From contig SAAO01000014.1 of the NCBI GenBank assembly GCA_009929375.1, positions 1 through 64,000 of the forward strand: a stretch of 64,000 bases of DNA, in the 5' to 3' direction. The first letter of the stretch is position 1. Every line of letters starts with the position of its first letter. A program made the position numbers and the translations under genes. The DNA is from Bacteroidia bacterium. Lineage in GTDB: Bacteria; Bacteroidota; Bacteroidia; Bacteroidales; Paludibacteraceae. A model generated the notes under the pieces. It was not told the origin of the DNA, made no database searches, and saw only the letters and a list, made by a program, of their open reading frames with translations. This document shows positions 1 through 6,837 of this stretch, one piece after another.

Positions 1-2
1 CA

Positions 3-38
3 AAGGAACTTTTAAATCAATTAGAACATGAATACTGA
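3..38 (+). CDS. 3' end of an unidentified upstream gene (partial)
   Basis: An open frame enters from the left edge and ends KELLNQLEHEY before a TGA. It overlaps the start of the next small ORF by 11 bases, an arrangement common in translationally coupled genes. Only eleven residues are visible, so no family can be named. It could also be a chance frame. Confidence 0.3.
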   Translation, partial: KELLNQLEHEY

Positions 39-189
39 AATAACACTAACAAAAGAGCAAAAAGTTTTGTTATTGCGTGTTTTGAAAAATGGCAAAATAT
101 CGAAAGAGCAAATTAATGAACTTTCAAAACTGATTCAATCAGATACACCCTTTGCAATTTTGCCCGATGGTAATGTGATTCGATTATAA
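28..189 (+). CDS. small 53-residue protein of unknown function
   Basis: ATG at 28, TAA at 187-189. The product is charged (MNTEITLTKEQKVLLLRVLK at the N-terminus) and ends in PDGNVIRL. The frame looks coding because it overlaps the end of the preceding frame and is followed within about 65 bases by a rho-independent terminator. The central part could form a short helical, winged-helix-like segment, but I recognise no family. No signal peptide or membrane segment is visible. It lies between the left edge and a tRNA gene, so it might belong to a mobile element that uses the tRNA as its target. That is inference only. Confidence 0.45.
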   Translation: MNTEITLTKEQKVLLLRVLKNGKISKEQINELSKLIQSDTPFAILPDGNVIRL

Positions 190-253
190 AAAAGGGGGTT
201 GTAGAGTATGCAGGACTGCAAATTGCATTGAATATCAGGCAGATAAATAATAA

Positions 254-299
254 AAGGACTATAAAAGGGACTTAAACCTTGTTAGTCCTTATTTTTTTT
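254..299 (+). terminator. rho-independent terminator after the 53-residue ORF
   Basis: Arms AAGGACTA (254-261) and TAGTCCTT (283-290) pair perfectly and are followed by a run of eight T (292-299). It would end transcription of the small ORF at 28-189. Confidence 0.75.
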
Positions 300-346
300 G
301 CTCAAAAATCAATGTATTTGTAAGTATTTCGAAGCATAAAACAAAC

Positions 347-388
347 AAAAACCTACAAAACTGTATGTAAATACGTATGTAGGTTTTT
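347..388. terminator. hairpin terminator between the left-edge genes and tRNA-Arg
   Basis: Arms AAAAACCTACA (347-357) and TGTAGGTTTTT (378-388) are perfectly complementary, with T-rich flanks in both directions. On the minus strand it sits about 40 bases past the tRNA-Arg 3' end and probably terminates that transcript. It can also act on the plus strand. Confidence 0.7.
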
Positions 389-425
389 TAATTATTTGAT
401 TTTCAATTGATTAAAAATCATTTTG

Positions 426-499
426 TGACCCCGTTGGGATTCTAACCCAAGACCTTCAGAACCGGAATCTGACGTTCTATACAGCTGAACTACGGAGCC
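426..499 (-). tRNA. tRNA-Arg (anticodon CCG)
   Basis: The minus strand folds into a full cloverleaf. The acceptor stem is GGCTCCG with CGGGGTC (one G-T pair). The D stem is GTTC/GAAC. The anticodon stem TCAGA/TCTGA encloses the loop TTCCGGT, giving anticodon CCG, which reads CGG. The T stem TTGGG/CCCAA encloses TTAGAAT. The discriminator base is A and no CCA is encoded. A TATCTTTG box lies about 20 bases upstream. Confidence 0.93.
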
Positions 500-517
500 A
501 TTCATGTTTTGCGGGTA

Positions 518-525
518 CAAAGATA
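518..525 (-). promoter_or_regulatory. -7 box of the tRNA-Arg promoter
   Basis: Minus-strand TATCTTTG matches the Bacteroidota -7 consensus TAnnTTTG and lies 19 bases before the first base of the tRNA. Confidence 0.6.
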
Positions 526-560
526 AGAATTTTTCCGTTTTATCAACCTATCCATCCTAA

Positions 561-616
561 CTATTCATTGTTAATTATCAACTATAAATTGTCAACTGTC
601 AATTATCCATTGTCCC
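561..616. repeat. heptad word array (ATTGTCA / ATTATCC family)
   Basis: Read in sevens, the stretch is a chain of near-identical words: ATTATCA, ACTATAA, ATTGTCA, ACTGTCA, ATTATCC, ATTGTCC. It fills the gap between the tRNA-Arg promoter and the 3' end of rhaT. No open frame or hairpin explains it. Confidence 0.7.
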
Positions 617-620
617 CTGT

Positions 621-1652
621 TTAAAACAGATTCGGAATGATCAGCGAAAAGATCAGAATGCCCATGCCGAGTACAAGCACTCCGATAGTGGCGGGTTTTA
701 CGCCTTTCCATTCTTTGAGAATTATGCCCCATACATTGCTGAAAGTGATGTTCAGCGACATAAGGATGCTCCACGAGAATGCCATCATAACAGTACCCGG
801 TGTAAGGAAACTTTTGCCGAGTTCCAATCCGAAAAACTGTGAATACCACAGAATACCGGCCAGTGCTGTAAACAGAATATTATTGATAAATACATTGGCT
901 GGAACGCTGAAATAATCTTTCAGTGTTTTGTTTTTTACATTCTGGAACAGGCAGTATACGGCATTGGTCATAAATCCTCCAATGGTAATAATCAGAATGG
1001 CGGGTAGTCCGGCATAAAGTGCTTCGGTGCCCATGCCAATGGCTGCTTCGCGGATTGGTGTGGCAGCTTCGATACCAAGGCTGAAACATGCACTCATTAC
1101 ACCGGCAAGCAATGCTACAAGTAAACCTTTGCCCAACGCAAAATCCTTTACGGCAGCTTTTTTCTGTTCGTCGGTCATGTTTTGAGCACGCAGGCTGCCT
1201 GCAAAACCTATGACTGCAATACCTGCAATAGCCACACTTACACTGATAAGCAGAAAAAGTCCTTTTCCTTCAAAAAGATTGGTTCCGGCAAGTATAGCAG
1301 GAATAAGTGTGCCAAAAGCCGAGCATGTCCCGAGTGCAATACTTTGTCCGAGTGCCACACCGAGATAACGCATACTCAGTCCGAAGGTAAGTCCGCCAAC
1401 GCCCCAGAGCACACCGAAGAACAGGGCTTTCCACGCTGCTCCATCTCCCAAAGCAATGATTTCGCCCAGTGTGTGACCTTCGGGTACGGCCAGCAATGCA
1501 CCCAGATAAGGGAATACCAACCATGCAAATATACCCTGCACAAGCCAGAAACTTTCCCATGCCCAGTTTTTTACTTTTTTAATAGGCACGTATGAACTGC
1601 TTTGTCCAAGACTGCCGACAGCTATAATGAATAATCCAATGAGTGTGTTCAT
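621..1652 (-). CDS. rhaT: L-rhamnose/proton symporter RhaT
   Basis: An integral membrane protein of 343 residues with about ten hydrophobic segments. It begins MNTLIGLFIIAVGSLGQSSS and has the conserved central stretch GLSMRYLGVALGQSIALG. Length and sequence fit the RhaT family of the drug/metabolite transporter superfamily, which imports L-rhamnose with protons across the inner membrane. It is the last gene of the minus-strand order rhaB-rhaA-rhaT and lies 366 bases after the rhaA stop, a wide gap filled by repeats, so it may be transcribed separately. No aldolase or reductase gene follows; the next feature is tRNA-Arg. Confidence 0.93.
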   Translation of the reverse strand: MNTLIGLFIIAVGSLGQSSSYVPIKKVKNWAWESFWLVQGIFAWLVFPYLGALLAVPEGHTLGEIIALGDGAAWKALFFGVLWGVGGLTFGLSMRYLGVALGQSIALGTCSAFGTLIPAILAGTNLFEGKGLFLLISVSVAIAGIAVIGFAGSLRAQNMTDEQKKAAVKDFALGKGLLVALLAGVMSACFSLGIEAATPIREAAIGMGTEALYAGLPAILIITIGGFMTNAVYCLFQNVKNKTLKDYFSVPANVFINNILFTALAGILWYSQFFGLELGKSFLTPGTVMMAFSWSILMSLNITFSNVWGIILKEWKGVKPATIGVLVLGMGILIFSLIIPNLF

Positions 1653-1727
1653 AAATGGAATTTACGATTTTATAATTTACGATTTACAATTGGAGAGAAT
1701 AACAGAAGAATTATTTGCACAATGTCA

Positions 1728-1776
1728 CAGCCCCCTTCAGTGCCTGTCCGCCGTGGCAGAGGGTTGGGGGCTGTTG
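1728..1776. repeat. GC-rich palindromic intergenic element, copy 1
   Basis: The element starts with a C run and CTTCAG, has the core TGTCCGCCGTGGCA, and ends in a G run. The outer CAGCCCCC and GGGGGCTG pair. A close relative lies at 6788-6826, before the murU-like gene. Its GC content stands out against the AT-rich surroundings. It looks like a dispersed, hairpin-forming non-coding repeat. Confidence 0.6.
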
Positions 1777-1852
1777 AAAGGAGCAATTTGTAAGTTCTAA
1801 TAGTATATTAGTCATTATATAAGTTAGTGAAAAAATCATATTTTTAAGATTT

Positions 1853-1974
1853 AACGCTAAGAACGCAAAGATAATATCCTTGTTCTGTTTATATTTAATA
1901 TTACGCAAAGAGCGCAAAGAGAAAAACTTATCAGTTTTTCTTCGCGTCTTTAAAACTTCGCGTTCTTTGCGTTT
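1853..1974. repeat. 8-9 base word cluster (AACGCAAAG family) in inverted arrangement
   Basis: The left half carries AACGCTAAG, AACGCAAAG, TACGCAAAG and AGCGCAAAG. The right half carries the reverse-complement form (CTTCGCG, CGTTCTTTGCG). Between them is a hairpin, GAAAAACT (1921-1928) with AGTTTTTC (1933-1940). It fills much of the gap between rhaA and rhaT. Apart from this, the element at 1728-1776 and a few ATTTACG words at 1663-1690, I see nothing in 1653-2018. Confidence 0.55.
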
Positions 1975-2018
1975 AAATAAAAATACTTCACTTTATTTTC
2001 TAACTTATATAAGCTCTA

Positions 2019-3278
2019 TTATCTTTTCAGCGTAACTTCCTGTTCGTACTTCTGAATGTCGGCAATATACGATTCGCCTACAATAACGCCTTTCTGAGCG
2101 CAGTAGTAGTTATATACATCGCCCCATGGCATCGATTTGGCTTCTTCGAGCAAGGCCATGCGTTCGAAGTTCTGACCTTTGGCTTCGTACTCACGCAGTT
2201 TGGCAAGCGGTTCGAGCAAAGCCTGTACAAGTGCTTTCTGTGTAGCGCGAACACCCACCACATAAGCTCCTATACGGTTGATAGACGCATCGAAATAGTC
2301 GAGACCAATGTGTACTTTGTCCACAGCATCAGCACGCACAATTTCCTGTGCAATGGCCACAATTTCTTCGTTCAGATTTACCACGTGATCGCTGTCCCAA
2401 CGCACGCCGCGTGTTACGTGAAGCATTACTTCGGGAAGGAAAAGAAGTAAAGCTGAAATTTTATCTGAGATCATTTCGGTAGGGTGGAAGTGACCGCCAT
2501 CGAGGGTTACAATTACATTGTTCTGAATACCATAACCCATATAAAATTCATGCGAACCTACTGTATAGCTTTCTGCTCCGATACCAAAAAGTTTACTTTC
2601 GATACAGTCGAGCATATAATCGTCGTTGGTTTTGTATTCAAAAACTTTGTCGAGTGACTCTTTCAGGTTTTTGCGGTAGGCGTAACGGTTTACGGTTACA
2701 TCTTTCGAACCATCGGGAATCCAGATATTATGCATACATTTTGAACCTAACTGACGACCCATTTCTTCAGCAATTTTACGACAGCGAATTACATGTTCGA
2801 TCCAGAAATTGCGTATTTCAGCATCGGGATGCGACAAAGTGAGTCCGTCCGACGATTTATCGTGCGAGAAGCAGGTACAGTTAAAGTCGAGCTTGTAGTT
2901 TTTTTCTTTGGCCCAGTTGATCCAGCTTTGGAAATGTGCAGGTTCAATCTGGTCACGATCCACTTTCTGACCTTTGAAGTCGCCGTAGAAAGCGTGAATG
3001 TTTACGCGATGGTCGCCGGGAATAAGTTCCATAGCTTTGTCGATGTCGGCGCGCAGTTGATCGATAGAAGTAGCTTTACCCGGATAGTTTCCTGTAGCCT
3101 GAATGCCACCTGTAAGTTGTCCGTCGGGATTCTCGAAGCCGGTTACATCGTCGGCTTGCCAGCAATGCAGCGAGATAGGAAGTTTATCGAGTTGAGCAAG
3201 AGCAGCGTTTACATCTACGCCAATTTGTGCATAGCGGGCCACAGCCATTTCGTATGCTTTTTGAATTTGTTCGTTCAT
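2019..3278 (-). CDS. rhaA: L-rhamnose isomerase
   Basis: A cytoplasmic enzyme of 419 residues, the usual family length, converting L-rhamnose to L-rhamnulose. The TIM-barrel metal-site segments are visible: GKATSIDQLRADIDKA, FNCTCFSHDKS, HNIWIPDGSKD, TLDGGHFHPTE and VRWDSDHVV. Their Asp, His and Glu residues bind the divalent metals in this family. It lies downstream of rhaB on the minus strand with a gap of 166 bases, and rhaT follows. In Bacteroides the gene has been called rhaI. The N-terminus MNEQIQKAYEMA needs no correction. Confidence 0.95.
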   Translation of the reverse strand: MNEQIQKAYEMAVARYAQIGVDVNAALAQLDKLPISLHCWQADDVTGFENPDGQLTGGIQATGNYPGKATSIDQLRADIDKAMELIPGDHRVNIHAFYGDFKGQKVDRDQIEPAHFQSWINWAKEKNYKLDFNCTCFSHDKSSDGLTLSHPDAEIRNFWIEHVIRCRKIAEEMGRQLGSKCMHNIWIPDGSKDVTVNRYAYRKNLKESLDKVFEYKTNDDYMLDCIESKLFGIGAESYTVGSHEFYMGYGIQNNVIVTLDGGHFHPTEMISDKISALLLFLPEVMLHVTRGVRWDSDHVVNLNEEIVAIAQEIVRADAVDKVHIGLDYFDASINRIGAYVVGVRATQKALVQALLEPLAKLREYEAKGQNFERMALLEEAKSMPWGDVYNYYCAQKGVIVGESYIADIQKYEQEVTLKR

Positions 3279-3390
3279 GGTATTTTTATTTATTTATTTG
3301 ATTGATTGATTGTTTGTTGAGTTTCGTGTTTCGAGTTGATCGGGTAATTGGTTGATTGGTTACCCCGTTATTTAGATCTCAGAGTCGGAA

Positions 3391-3470
3391 CTGTTAAATA
3401 GTAAATGGTAAATGATAAAATGGTAAATAAAAAATTATCCATTGTCAATTATCCATTGTCAATTGTTCAA
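3391..3470. repeat. heptad word array running into the 3' end of rhaB
   Basis: The first half repeats TAAATGG-type words (TAAATAG, TAAATGG, TAAATGA) and the second alternates ATTATCC and ATTGTCA. On the minus strand the array supplies the last codons of rhaB (residues QLTMDN) and its stop at 3445-3447. Confidence 0.75.
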
Positions 3471-4923
3471 ATCTTCCATACTGCACTTCCCATTCTGCGC
3501 TTTTTTGCGGTTCGAACCAGTTGAGTTCTACCGATTGCTGTATGCTTTGGCGCATATCGTTTATGCCATCGTACAGACCTGCTGTTTTTGCCTGAATCAT
3601 AATATTCCCAATAGCAGTAGCTTCCATCGGACCTGCCGCTACGGGAATACCGAGTGCATTGGCCGTAAACTGATTGAGCATGGCATTTTTCGATCCGCCA
3701 CCAATCACATGCAATATACTAATAGGTGCTGGCGCAAATTTATTGAGGCTTTCGAGTACCTGACGGTAACGCAGGGCAAGGCTTTCGAAAATACAGCGGG
3801 TAATGGCTGCTTTTGTTTCGGGCACGGGTTGCGATGTGCGCCGACAATATTCCTGAATGGATTTTACCATCGATGCAGGATTGGCAAAGTCGGGTGCATC
3901 GGGATTTATAAAGCTTACAAATGCATCGGCAGCCATAGCATCGGCTATGAGTTTTGGGTAAGCATTTTCGGTGGCCTCGGTTCCCCATTCGGAACGACAA
4001 CGTTCGAGCAACCACATGCCACAAATGTTTTTCAGGAATCGAATGGTACCTTCCACACCACCTTCGTTGGTAAAGTTCAGCGCAAAACTTTCGTCGTTGA
4101 TCACCGGAGCATTGGTTTCGATGCCCATAAGCGACCATGTACCCGAACTGAGATAAGCAAAGTTTGTTTCCGAAGCGGGTACGGCAGCCACTGCCGAACC
4201 TGTATCGTGTCCGGCAACTGCAATGACGGGCACAGCACCGAGTCCGGTAAGTTTCTGAACGTCGTCGCTCAGCGTTCCCACCACTTCGCCGGGGAATACA
4301 AAATGTCCGAAGTTGTTCTCAGTCAGTCCTACGGCATTCAGCAATTCTGCATCAAATCCTTGTTTGGCCGCGTCGAGCATTTGCGAAGTAGAAGCGATGG
4401 TATATTCCGTAACCATTTTTCCGGTAAGCATATACGAGAGCGCATCGGGCATAAACAGAATTTTGTCGGCCTGCGCAAGCGTTTCGGATTTATGTGCTTT
4501 CATGGCTGCAAGTTGAAACAGCGAGTTGAAATTCATAAACTGAATGCCTGTTTTCTGATATACACGGTCGCGGGAAATTTGTGTGAAGAAAGCTTCCTGA
4601 GCACCTTCGGTATGAGGGTCGCGGTAGCAGAAAGGATTGGCGAGCATTTTGCCCTTGCTGTCGAAACATACAAAATCGACGCCCCAGGTATCGATACCTA
4701 TGGAGCTGATAACGATTTTTTCGTCAGCAATTTTTTTTAGTCCTTCGAGAATGGAATGATAAAGCGCCTGGGAATCCCAGTAGAAATGTCCGTCGGCTTC
4801 AATTATTTTATTTGGAAAGCGGTTTATTTCGCGAAGTTCAATAGATCCGCTCTGAATAGTTCCTAATATTGTGCGACCACTGGTAGCCCCGAGGTCCACT
4901 GCAAAAAAGTGACTCTTGTTCAT
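3445..4923 (-). CDS. rhaB: rhamnulokinase
   Basis: An FGGY-family sugar kinase of 492 residues that phosphorylates L-rhamnulose at O1. Visible parts are the N-terminal phosphate-binding loop DLGATSGRTILG (residues 10-21), GIDTWGVDFVCFD, the metal/substrate segment AGHDTGSAVAA, SSGTWSLMG, and the C-terminal adenine-binding loop GGGSKNAMLNQF. It is first in the order rhaB-rhaA-rhaT, with a TATTTTTG -7 box about 60 bases before the start and an imperfect palindrome upstream of that. Its last six residues are encoded by the heptad repeat at 3391-3470, so the C-terminus was probably remodelled by the repeat. Confidence 0.94.
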   Translation of the reverse strand: MNKSHFFAVDLGATSGRTILGTIQSGSIELREINRFPNKIIEADGHFYWDSQALYHSILEGLKKIADEKIVISSIGIDTWGVDFVCFDSKGKMLANPFCYRDPHTEGAQEAFFTQISRDRVYQKTGIQFMNFNSLFQLAAMKAHKSETLAQADKILFMPDALSYMLTGKMVTEYTIASTSQMLDAAKQGFDAELLNAVGLTENNFGHFVFPGEVVGTLSDDVQKLTGLGAVPVIAVAGHDTGSAVAAVPASETNFAYLSSGTWSLMGIETNAPVINDESFALNFTNEGGVEGTIRFLKNICGMWLLERCRSEWGTEATENAYPKLIADAMAADAFVSFINPDAPDFANPASMVKSIQEYCRRTSQPVPETKAAITRCIFESLALRYRQVLESLNKFAPAPISILHVIGGGSKNAMLNQFTANALGIPVAAGPMEATAIGNIMIQAKTAGLYDGINDMRQSIQQSVELNWFEPQKSAEWEVQYGRFEQLTMDN

Positions 4924-4983
4924 TTATTTTCAATTAGATTTAAAGTACAAACGAAGGTTAATCCGTTCGGATATGATTTTTGA

Positions 4984-4991
4984 CAAAAATA
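4984..4991 (-). promoter_or_regulatory. candidate -7 box for rhaB
   Basis: Minus-strand TATTTTTG matches TAnnTTTG and lies about 60 bases upstream of the rhaB start codon at 4923. Confidence 0.4.
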
Positions 4992-5010
4992 GCGGATTTA
5001 ACGCTGTATG

Positions 5011-5038
5011 GTACTAATCATTTTGACTGATTAAGTAC
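5011..5038. promoter_or_regulatory. imperfect palindrome upstream of the rhaB promoter, candidate operator
   Basis: GTACTAATCA (5011-5020) and TGATTAAGTAC (5028-5038) form an inverted repeat with one extra base. If the -7 box at 4984-4991 is real, the palindrome lies roughly 35-60 bases upstream of the transcription start, where an activator would bind. A rhamnose-responsive AraC-type regulator would be the natural partner, but no such gene is adjacent. Confidence 0.35.
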
Positions 5039-5060
5039 AGATTTTGTTTTTTTGTTTTTC

Positions 5061-5176
5061 TCACCACTAAGGCACTCAGAACACAAAGTTTCACTAAGGT
5101 TTTTAATATAGTTCTTATAAAATCTACAAAATGCTATTATTAGTGCTTCTCAGTGTTCTTAGTGCCTTAGTGGTGA
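5061..5176. repeat. long inverted repeat of the CACTAAGGCACT family
   Basis: Arms 5061-5084 and 5153-5176 are complementary over 24 bases with one mismatch. The perfect inner part is TCACCACTAAGGCACT (5061-5076) with its complement at 5161-5176. The 68-base spacer is AT-rich and holds more words of the same type. It occupies the divergent gap between rhaB and the kinase gene. No gene is visible in 4924-5286. Confidence 0.65.
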
Positions 5177-5286
5177 AAAAAATCTTTTGCAAATTAAATG
5201 AACTATTCATTGCATTGAAATAGATGAATGTACTGCAAAATGGAAAAATGTACGAATGGCGTTAGTTTCAGATAATTTACATTTTG

Positions 5287-5294
5287 TATCTTTG
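5287..5294 (+). promoter_or_regulatory. -7 box for the kinase-RapZ gene
   Basis: TATCTTTG followed by CA is an exact match to TAnnTTTG. Transcription should start close to 5300. That would exclude the ATG at 5297 and favour the in-frame ATG at 5321 as the true start. Confidence 0.65.
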
Positions 5295-5320
5295 CAATGT
5301 TTAAAATAAAATCAGAATAT

Positions 5321-6742
5321 ATGAACGAACTGGAAATTCTTTTTCAACAATATACAGGTAAGCAGGTCAAGCAAAGTACTGAGTTATCGGCTTCGGGATC
5401 GAACCGGCGTTATTTCCGTCTTGAGTCTGATGATGTGGTGCTGATTGGCGTCGAAGGCACTTCGGTGGACGAAAACCGTGCTTTTATTGCAATGGCAGAT
5501 CATTTTACAGCAAAGTCGCTGCCTGTTCCAAAAGTGTTGGCAAAGTCGGATGATGAACGTTTTTACCTGCAGGAAGATTTGGGCAATGTGTTGCTTTTCG
5601 ATTTTATTGCGGGTGGACGCAAAACGGGCGTTTTTTCGGAAGAAGAAAAAGATATGCTGCGCAAAACGCTTCGTTTATTGCCTCTCGTGCAGGTAAAAGG
5701 TGCTGAAGGCTTCGATTTCTCGGTGTGTTATCCGCAACCGGAGTTTAATGAGCGTTCCATTCTCTGGGATCTGAATTATTTTAAATACTGTTTTCTCAAA
5801 GCCACAGGGCTGGAATTTCAGGAAGACAGGCTCGAAGATGATTTTCAACGTTTGTCGGATATTTTGCTTAGTGCTCAGACCAATACATTTATGTATCGTG
5901 ATTTTCAGAGCCGTAATGTGATGGTGAATGATGGCGAGCCGTACTTTATCGATTTTCAGGGTGGGCGTCGCGGACCGCTTTACTATGACGTGGCTTCGTT
6001 TCTGTGGCAGGCCAAAGCAAATTTCAGCGACGAACTGCGCACCGAATTGCTCAACGACTATATCGAAGCACTGAAAACTGTACAGTCGGTTGATGAAACT
6101 GATTTTCGCCAAAAACTAAAACATTTTGTGCTTTTCCGTACTTTGCAGGTGCTGGGCGCTTATGGTTTCAGAGGATATTTCGAGAAAAAGCCACATTTCC
6201 TGCAAAGCATTCCCTATGCGCTTGAAAATCTGCGTGTGCTGCTGCGCGACAATCTGCAGGGTTATTCCTATCTGGTTGAAATCCTTACGCAAATGTGTGA
6301 TTTGAAACAATTTCGTGAGTTTACAATCCACAAACCGCTGGTAGTAAAGGTGTACAGTTTTTCGTATAAAAAAGGTATTCCCAACGATGACTCTGGCAAT
6401 GGCGGAGGTTTTGTGTTCGACTGTCGTGCGGTGAATAATCCCGGAAAATATGAACGTTATGCGCCACTGACCGGACTCGATAAACCTGTGATTGAATTTC
6501 TGGAACAGGATGGTGAAATACTCACTTTCCTCGAGCATGCCTATAGCTTAATGGATGCCTCGGTGAAACGTTACAAGGATCGTGGATTTACAAACCTGAT
6601 GGTGAGTTTTGGTTGTACAGGCGGTCGTCATCGTTCGGTGTATTCAGCTCAGAAAATGGCCGAACATATTCATCGTAAATTCGGGGTGGAAGTTCAGCTT
6701 GTACATCGCGAACAGAATATCGAAAAGGTATTTAATGTTTAA
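5321..6742 (+). CDS. APH-fold sugar kinase (AmgK-like) fused to a RapZ C-terminal domain
   Basis: The 473-residue protein has two parts. Residues 1 to about 330 are an aminoglycoside-phosphotransferase-fold kinase: SGSNRRYFRL near the N-terminus, YRDFQSRNVM (catalytic loop, from about residue 192), then FIDFQGGRRGPLYYDVAS (metal-binding Asp). Residues about 340 to 470 are a RapZ C-terminal domain, with NPGKYERYAPLTGLD and the signature GCTGGRHRSVYSA. The next gene is a MurU-type nucleotidyltransferase. AmgK-MurU pairs of pseudomonads phosphorylate and then uridylylate N-acetylmuramate in wall recycling, so an amino-sugar substrate is the best inference. The start at 5321 was chosen over 5297 because the -7 box at 5287-5294 abuts the upstream ATG. 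The role of the RapZ part is not known from sequence. Confidence 0.85.
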   Translation: MNELEILFQQYTGKQVKQSTELSASGSNRRYFRLESDDVVLIGVEGTSVDENRAFIAMADHFTAKSLPVPKVLAKSDDERFYLQEDLGNVLLFDFIAGGRKTGVFSEEEKDMLRKTLRLLPLVQVKGAEGFDFSVCYPQPEFNERSILWDLNYFKYCFLKATGLEFQEDRLEDDFQRLSDILLSAQTNTFMYRDFQSRNVMVNDGEPYFIDFQGGRRGPLYYDVASFLWQAKANFSDELRTELLNDYIEALKTVQSVDETDFRQKLKHFVLFRTLQVLGAYGFRGYFEKKPHFLQSIPYALENLRVLLRDNLQGYSYLVEILTQMCDLKQFREFTIHKPLVVKVYSFSYKKGIPNDDSGNGGGFVFDCRAVNNPGKYERYAPLTGLDKPVIEFLEQDGEILTFLEHAYSLMDASVKRYKDRGFTNLMVSFGCTGGRHRSVYSAQKMAEHIHRKFGVEVQLVHREQNIEKVFNV

Positions 6743-6787
6743 AGAAGTTTTTTCAAATTTGGCTAAAAAAATGATAGTAATTTCATT

Positions 6788-6826
6788 CCCCTTTAGAGCT
6801 TGCCCGCCGTGGCGGGGGTAGGGGTT
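6788..6826. repeat. GC-rich palindromic intergenic element, copy 2
   Basis: It contains CCCCTTTAGAG, GCTTGCCCGCCGTGGCGGG and a closing GGTAGGGG. The order and core (TGYCCGCCGTGGC) match the element at 1728-1776. It lies between the kinase stop and the murU-like start, 12 bases before that ATG, so in a shared transcript the hairpin would sit right at the ribosome binding region. Confidence 0.6.
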
Positions 6827-6837
6827 GCTTTTTTATT

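Noticed and set aside
1853-1974. Possible insertion-sequence remnant
   Set aside because: No transposase fragment, target duplication or defined ends are visible, only short words and a small hairpin.
3442-4740. A 432-codon open frame on the plus strand, opposite rhaB
   Set aside because: It is antisense to a full, motif-complete rhamnulokinase. Its translation is rich in Cys, His and Phe with no recognisable domain, as expected of a shadow frame.
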